Of a stretch of DNA of 64,000 nucleotides, positions 62,101 through 64,000 are shown in pieces (the first letter of the stretch is position 1; every line of letters begins with the position of its first letter). Position numbers and translations under genes: made by a program. The notes beneath the pieces are model-generated. The model did not search any database. It was not told the origin of the DNA and saw only the letters and a program-made list of their open reading frames with translations. Source of the stretch: Ampullaceana balthica (taxonomy: Eukaryota; Mollusca; Gastropoda; Lymnaeidae); the NCBI GenBank assembly GCA_944989445.1, contig CALYLW010000043.1, forward strand, positions 250,501-314,500, in the 5' to 3' direction.

Positions 62101-64000
62101 TTTTTAAATAGCATTTTATTAATTAAGATGTAATTTTTAAATAATTCTTTTTGTTTTATAGATTTCCATTGATGTCATCTGTTTATACCAACCAAAATCA
62201 GAATCTCCATTTCTTATGTCCAGGACAGAGTGAGTATTGATAATTATTTTTTTAATAAACTGCTTTAAAGTATAATTAAATAATTACAATTTTTGCCTCA
62301 CCTATTTTATTTTTTCATTCTATTTATTTTTAAAATCTCAGTATCATTTAAATGACTTGTCTTTGGCTCTGTATTTTAAAAACTTTTTATAAGTAAAAAA
62401 AAATGATATACTTGCTGAATCAAGATGCACATATTTTCAGTGCTTGACTTCCACTTGATGAACCATCCCGGGGTTCCAATAAAAAAGGAGGAGCTTGGAG
62501 ATTTGAAAATCTGGTCTAAGCCTCTGAAACTTGCCAATGCTCTTCTCTTGTTACAAAAGGTTGATAAAAGCTTATCACTCTCTGCAGTCGCTTTTAATGT
62601 TACAGTGATATAGAACTTTTTAAATCTAAATATTGAAAAATAATGATATTTGTAATCATATACATTTTATCAAAGTTGGAAAATAATATATATGAGATAA
62701 TTTGTATACAATTAACAATGTAACTTGAGCATTGATACATTATTTAATGTGATTTGTTATTTCAAAAAGTTGTATATGTTTAACAAGATGCATGCAGATT
62801 CATCATACACAAAGTTTTAATAAAATGTATTAATATATCTTTTTGTAGCCGTATTAGATTTTGTACCACATGTATTCATTTTTTACATTGAAATTTCTAA
62901 ACCTTAAATTTCCTACATTTTCTTAAGCATACACTTCCAAATAAGATATCAGCTCTTTGTACTGGAGCAGAAAACTTGGAATCAAATAAGGTAGGTGTTC
63001 TATAAAATTCATCTACAAAATAAATTCTTACCTGCAAGGGCAGTATTATCCGTTTTTGTTTTTAGCCTATTTTTAGCAATCTAGTTTCATACTATTTTTT
63101 AGTAATTAGAATGCTTATTGTGTTATTTTGTAAATTTATGATGTATTTGTTTCAATCAGATGCATCAATTAGAGATGGCCTTCAAAAGGTTGCATAGGTT
63201 GTACCTCATGCATTTCATTTTCTACAATATATCAGAAGTAAGTTTATTTAAATCACATCTATAATGGTTAATAAGCTAAATAGTTAATAATTTTATATAG
63301 AAATATATCAATTTAAAAGCTAAGATGTATAGTTCTAATGAAATAAATAAATACAAATTATCTCATGTTGAACACTTCTTGGCATATTTTACAGGAATTA
63401 TCAGTGGAACAAATTGACACAGTTGATAAACTCTTGGAAAATTCTCAAAAGTCAGACTTTGCTGGATTTGCCAAGTTGTTCAGTTACATTCCAGGTCAAT
63501 CTGGTTTGTTTTGCAGCGCTCATAAACTTGCGAACTCTCCAGCTGCAGGAATTCATGAGTTCTCTTTAGAAAAGTTTCATGTAAGATTAATTGTTATATT
63601 ATATTTCAGTTTTTTTTCAAATTTTCTTTCAGCTTACATTAAATAAACCAATTCAATTCCTCTCTGTTGAAAAATTAGCTGAATGTAGAACATTTTCAGA
63701 TTTAGTACAGATTCATTTAAAAAGCAATTTACTTTAATGATTAAAACCAAGAAAGGTAATTTAAAGTGATATTTTGGATTAAAATTTTGTTTTGAAGAAA
63801 AAGTGACGGACAAATTTGACCTTGATTTAATAACACCTATAATGCTGAGTTTTACCTCATGTTAATTTATATTATACGATTATAAGACTAATAATGTAAA
63901 TGTTATAGTTATTTTTGTGTGTGTCCTCAGGGTTTGAGCTCAAATATTTCAATAATACATCTTGAAAAGAACCCTCTGTCTGAACTGCCTGAATATTTTT
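37846..64000 (+). CDS. Large Roco-like multidomain protein: Pro-rich/WH2 - LRR - degenerate Roc - COR - MBT - LRR (3'-partial)
   Basis: Exons: 37846-37883, 38038-38152, 38551-38648, 38989-39135, 39599-39803, 40135-40350, 40551-40749, 41603-41781, 42898-43023, 44337-44476, 45346-45466, 46809-47045, 48191-48400, 48616-48714, 49083-49284, 51098-51280, 51587-51741, 51949-52154, 52955-53173, 53789-53870, 54429-54513, 54992-55096, 60867-60946, 61480-61603, 61759-61894, 62162-62229, 62441-62559, 62928-62990, 63160-63237, 63395-63580, 63931-64000+. Phases agree at every junction, giving about 1430 residues so far. The start is ATG 37846 (MPPKKKASPEEN), just inside an exon whose acceptor ends at 37798, so an untranslated exon lies upstream. 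The donor at 48715 (GTCTGT) is weak. I do not recognise a described family with this domain set. The domain calls rest on motif reading; the protein continues past the window. Confidence 0.82.
38038..39803 (+). CDS. N-terminal Pro-rich region and WH2 motif of the Roco-like protein
   Basis: Exon 38038-38152 encodes the Pro-rich stretch FPNPPPGPPPQL and a second PIPPIG box, typical profilin or SH3 ligands. Exon 39599-39803 starts with SDLLNEIRNFKKTKLQKVRK, which matches the WH2 consensus: an amphipathic helix LLxxI+ followed by an LxKV-type actin-binding box (LQKV). Pro-rich plus WH2 is the pairing seen in WASP/WIP/WAVE-type actin regulators. The WH2 lies at about residues 134-155. The call is from motif reading only. 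Confidence 0.65.
40135..40749 (+). CDS. Cysteine-type leucine-rich repeats (first LRR block)
   Basis: Exons 40135-40350 and 40551-40749 (residues about 202-339) encode AMN1/F-box-type repeats. Examples are VTLNFAGISQLTD, AVILDGCYLISNAGLAWMA, LSIVGCNKITNSGLVAI and LNSLDISGTSIT. The pattern LxLxGCxxITxxGLxxL is clear in at least three consecutive units. Such repeats form a curved binding surface and precede the Roc domain in Roco proteins. Confidence 0.85.
41262..41520. repeat. Interspersed repeat related to 10990-11438
   Basis: AAATGACGGAAGTTTTC (about 41274) and TTTCTAAAATTAATAACG (about 41488) match, in reverse orientation, segments near 11412 and 11042. The segment CGGATGTTCGAAAAGAGTTATTTT (about 41416) has a relative near 57273. 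The block ends just upstream of the acceptor of exon 41603-41781. Confidence 0.45.
41603..44476 (+). CDS. Degenerate Roc GTPase-like domain (exons 41603-41781, 42898-43023, 44337-44476)
   Basis: The domain starts FLCKVCIVKREKLKISLLAAL, aligned with the Roc/Ras first strand and P-loop (IVGxxxxGKTSLL). The glycines are absent and the loop is one residue short. A second strand TATILEFDQ stands where the DxxG/GGQ switch II would be. Then come DQSVVVITSEL (third strand), NPNVHFLLVGCSSDSIG (compare the VGTHxD G4 box) and a helix. The fold order is Roc-like, but the nucleotide-binding residues are largely lost, so a pseudo-GTPase is inferred. Position right after the LRR and before a COR-like region supports the call. 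Confidence 0.55.
41934..42563. mobile_element. hAT-type MITE with TAGGGCTG ends, 630 bp
   Basis: The left end TAGGGCTGTTATTGATTAAT and right end AATTTACGCAGTCCTA are flanked by a perfect 8-bp duplication ATTTATTT (41926-41933, 42564-42571). Subterminal ATTAATCG-type repeats lie at both ends. There is no coding content. It is in an intron of the Roco-like gene. Confidence 0.8.
43592..43885 (+). repeat. tRNA-derived SINE
   Basis: The head reads a good A-box (GTGGTCGAGTGG) and B-box (GGTTCGAATCC, about 43644) in tRNA spacing. It is followed by about 200 bp of unrelated body ending in an AGACAAGACAA-type tail. The acceptor stem does not close, so it is not a tRNA gene. It is in the intron between exons 42898-43023 and 44337-44476. 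Confidence 0.65.
45346..51280 (+). CDS. COR (C-terminal of Roc) dimerisation domain
   Basis: Six exons (45346-45466, 46809-47045, 48191-48400, 48616-48714, 49083-49284, 51098-51280; residues about 488-838). Landmarks match the COR family. A long helix leads to FGAIHFLASIGKLCIWI, where COR domains have LHxxGxIlyF...L. Next is STAWLFECLNLLLSP (compare NPQWLxxxxxxLL). In COR-B, HVPIHLWKTGVIL matches the WKnGv strand pair and FSWELLRSVSDSI matches the final helix. In known Roco proteins COR mediates dimerisation. Retention of COR with a decayed Roc suggests a scaffolding role (inference). Confidence 0.6.
45870..46550. other. GC-richer insert of unknown nature in a Roco-like intron
   Basis: This interval is clearly less AT-rich than the surrounding intron, with long incidental open frames (for example 46059-46403). 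There is no recognised domain, terminal repeat or target duplication. It could be an old LTR or DNA-element remnant. No function is assigned. Confidence 0.35.
47149..48047. mobile_element. TA microsatellite and adjacent TIR element with nested retrotransposon tail
   Basis: An AT dinucleotide run (about 47149-47178) precedes an element whose ends TACCATATATTCTCGAGTAT (47183) and ATACTCGAGTATATGTGGTA (48047) are inverted repeats. These resemble Tc1/mariner-class MITE ends. A reverse-orientation copy of the GCGCTGT...TATAAAT tail seen at 9066-9345 lies inside at about 47283-47530. Confidence 0.6.
51587..51741 (+). CDS. Cys/His-cluster exon downstream of COR
   Basis: The exon encodes KICGVFHDHYLKAGQPGPC then LQCG. 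The spacing is His-x-His-x9-Cys-x2-Cys-Gly, which could be a small zinc knuckle. The flanking exon 51949-52154 adds further Cys (NGPCDAK, FGCRTCS). I do not recognise a named domain. Exons 51949-52154 and 52955-53173 appear globular but are unassigned. Confidence 0.5.
53234..53539. mobile_element. hAT MITE, 306 bp (CAGTGCTTCTCAAA family, copy 2)
   Basis: The ends are CAGTGCTACTCAAA and TTTGAGAAGCACTG. A perfect 8-bp duplication AGCTAGAG lies at 53226-53233 and 53540-53547. The left part matches 33855-33999. This copy has a longer interior and begins only 60 bp after the donor of exon 52955-53173. Confidence 0.9.
53789..60946 (+). CDS. MBT (malignant brain tumour) repeat
   Basis: Exons 54429-54513, 54992-55096 and 60867-60946, with 53789-53870 leading in (residues about 1032-1149). 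The sequence reads LKVGMRLEAVDRANPHLICC, VLIHFDEWANSYDYW, EDLHPIGY, WITYLKDINAEPVPFDLF, a near-consensus MBT repeat with its N-terminal arm/C-terminal tail. The residues that form the mono/dimethyl-lysine pocket in the second MBT repeat of L3MBTL1 (Asp and Asn of VDxxNP; Phe, Trp and Tyr of FDxWxxxYDYW) are all present. Only one repeat is seen. The intron after 55096 is 5.8 kb and holds two hAT elements. Confidence 0.85.
54492..54720 (+). repeat. 32-bp minisatellite containing the exon end and 5' splice site
   Basis: Seven units start CTGATCT at 54492, 54524, 54556, 54588, 54620, 54652 and 54684, exactly 32 bp apart, plus a decayed eighth at 54716. The first unit is the last 22 bases of the MBT exon plus its donor. 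Each unit carries AATAAGTAAGTG, so the 5' splice site GTAAGT is repeated at 54514 and every 32 bp to 54706. Confidence 0.95.
55710..57123. mobile_element. hAT-type element, 1.4 kb, with internal TATCGG repeats
   Basis: The ends TAGGGGTCTACCGATAT and ATATCGGTAGACCATTA are inverted. A perfect 8-bp duplication GTCATAAT lies at 55702-55709 and 57124-57131. The right half contains four tandem modules of about 130-150 bp, each with GATAAATTTAAGAATGA(C/T)G, GTCCTAACAAATA and ATATCGGTAATATCGG. The middle is related to 29955-30180. There is no transposase. It is in the intron that splits the MBT repeat. Confidence 0.85.
57175..57530. repeat. Short repeat with ATATAATAAAA head and ACGGGC...GCTCGTA tail
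   Basis: It begins near CTATATAATAAAAGGCTATG and ends near GGACGGGCTTTGTTGCTCGTA. It contains the CGGACGTTCAAAACGAGTTATTTTTGGTGCAG segment shared with 41262-41520, split here over 57272-57303. It is possibly a short Helitron-like derivative; the family is uncertain. Confidence 0.35.
58235..60134 (-). mobile_element. hAT element with transposase C-terminal fragment
   Basis: The ends CAGGGCCGGCTTTAGG and CCTAAAGCCGGCCCTG are perfect inverted repeats. The duplication CCTGCCCC is present at 58228-58235 and 60135-60142, with one C shared between the left end and its duplication. The minus-strand frame 58781-58560 contains VAIALRIALTIPITVASGER and SFSKLKLIK, the hAT C-terminal dimerisation region; the rest of the transposase is missing. 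The part from about 59740 to 60045 is a diverged relative of Tigger copy 2 (about 12210-12430). Confidence 0.85.
60275..60346 (-). repeat. tRNA-like pseudogene or SINE head
   Basis: The minus strand reads an A-box-like TAGTGCAGTGGTTATCA, a clean 5-bp anticodon stem TCCGC/GCGGA around a 7-nt loop, and a B-box GGGTTCAAGCC. The acceptor and T stems do not pair well. It is therefore a degenerate tRNA or a SINE head, not a confident tRNA gene. Confidence 0.4.
61480..63580 (+). CDS. Post-MBT helical region of the Roco-like protein
   Basis: Seven exons (61480-61603, 61759-61894, 62162-62229, 62441-62559, 62928-62990, 63160-63237, 63395-63580; residues about 1150-1407). Leucine-rich amphipathic segments include FEAKQYLSKLEESLQL, LEMAFKRLHRLYLMHFIF and VEQIDTVDKLLENSQ. 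A Cys/His-containing turn (LFCSAHKLANSPAAG) lies near the end. No named domain was recognised. The segment leads straight into a second LRR block. Confidence 0.7.
63931..64000 (+). CDS. Start of a second leucine-rich repeat block (exon continues off the window)
   Basis: After the acceptor GTGTGTCCTCAG the exon reads SNISIIHLEKNPLSELPEYF, a canonical LRR unit (LxxLPxxF type, unlike the cysteine-type LRRs at 40135-40749). A second LRR block after MBT raises the possibility that another Roc-COR module follows outside the window; that part is speculation. Confidence 0.75.

Overview
The window is an AT-rich animal nuclear genome segment. Its genes have many small exons with GT-AG junctions, long introns and many nested DNA transposons. 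The gene set (a CW+PWWP histone reader, PEX14, a Roco protein), the absence of vertebrate repeats, and a non-LTR-type tail built around a GCGCTGT...TATAAAT box all point to a lophotrochozoan, most likely a gastropod mollusc. That placement is inference; no sequence search was run.

Layout. (1) Positions 1-16595, plus strand: the 3' part of a ZCWPW1-like gene with 15 exons and a phase-consistent 1336-codon partial reading frame. It carries a CW zinc finger, a PWWP domain and a single 2.3-kb last exon encoding a charged, low-complexity tail. Two of its introns hold nested Tigger and hAT-type elements (4822-8307 and 11441-13888). (2) 16596-21327: convergent intergenic DNA with the ZCWPW1-like 3' end, a small MITE and a 1.5-kb repeat block. 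(3) 21328-30902, minus strand: PEX14, the peroxisomal import docking protein. Seven coding exons can be read. One conserved exon appears to be missing, and the intron where it should lie contains a 616-base stretch with no G on the plus strand. A 3.65-kb Tigger transposon carrying a broken transposase fills its first coding intron. (4) 30903-37845: divergent intergenic DNA made of an old CR1/Jockey-like reverse transcriptase relic hit by three hAT elements, a hairpin-ended element and a few MITEs. (5) 37846-64000, plus strand, running off the right edge: a large gene with at least 31 exons. It encodes, in order, a proline-rich segment, a WH2 actin-binding motif, cysteine-type leucine-rich repeats, a degenerate Roc GTPase domain, a COR domain, a Cys/His cluster, an MBT methyl-lysine-binding repeat, a helical region and a second leucine-rich repeat block. 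I do not recognise this domain combination in any described family, and it is the best candidate here for an undescribed protein.

The genes share no obvious pathway. Two of them, the CW-PWWP protein and the MBT-containing Roco protein, carry domains that recognise methylated histone lysines. The transposons supply most of the non-genic structure. At least eleven elements have target-site duplications that can be read directly, and several interrupt older elements whose uninterrupted sequence can be checked elsewhere in the window.
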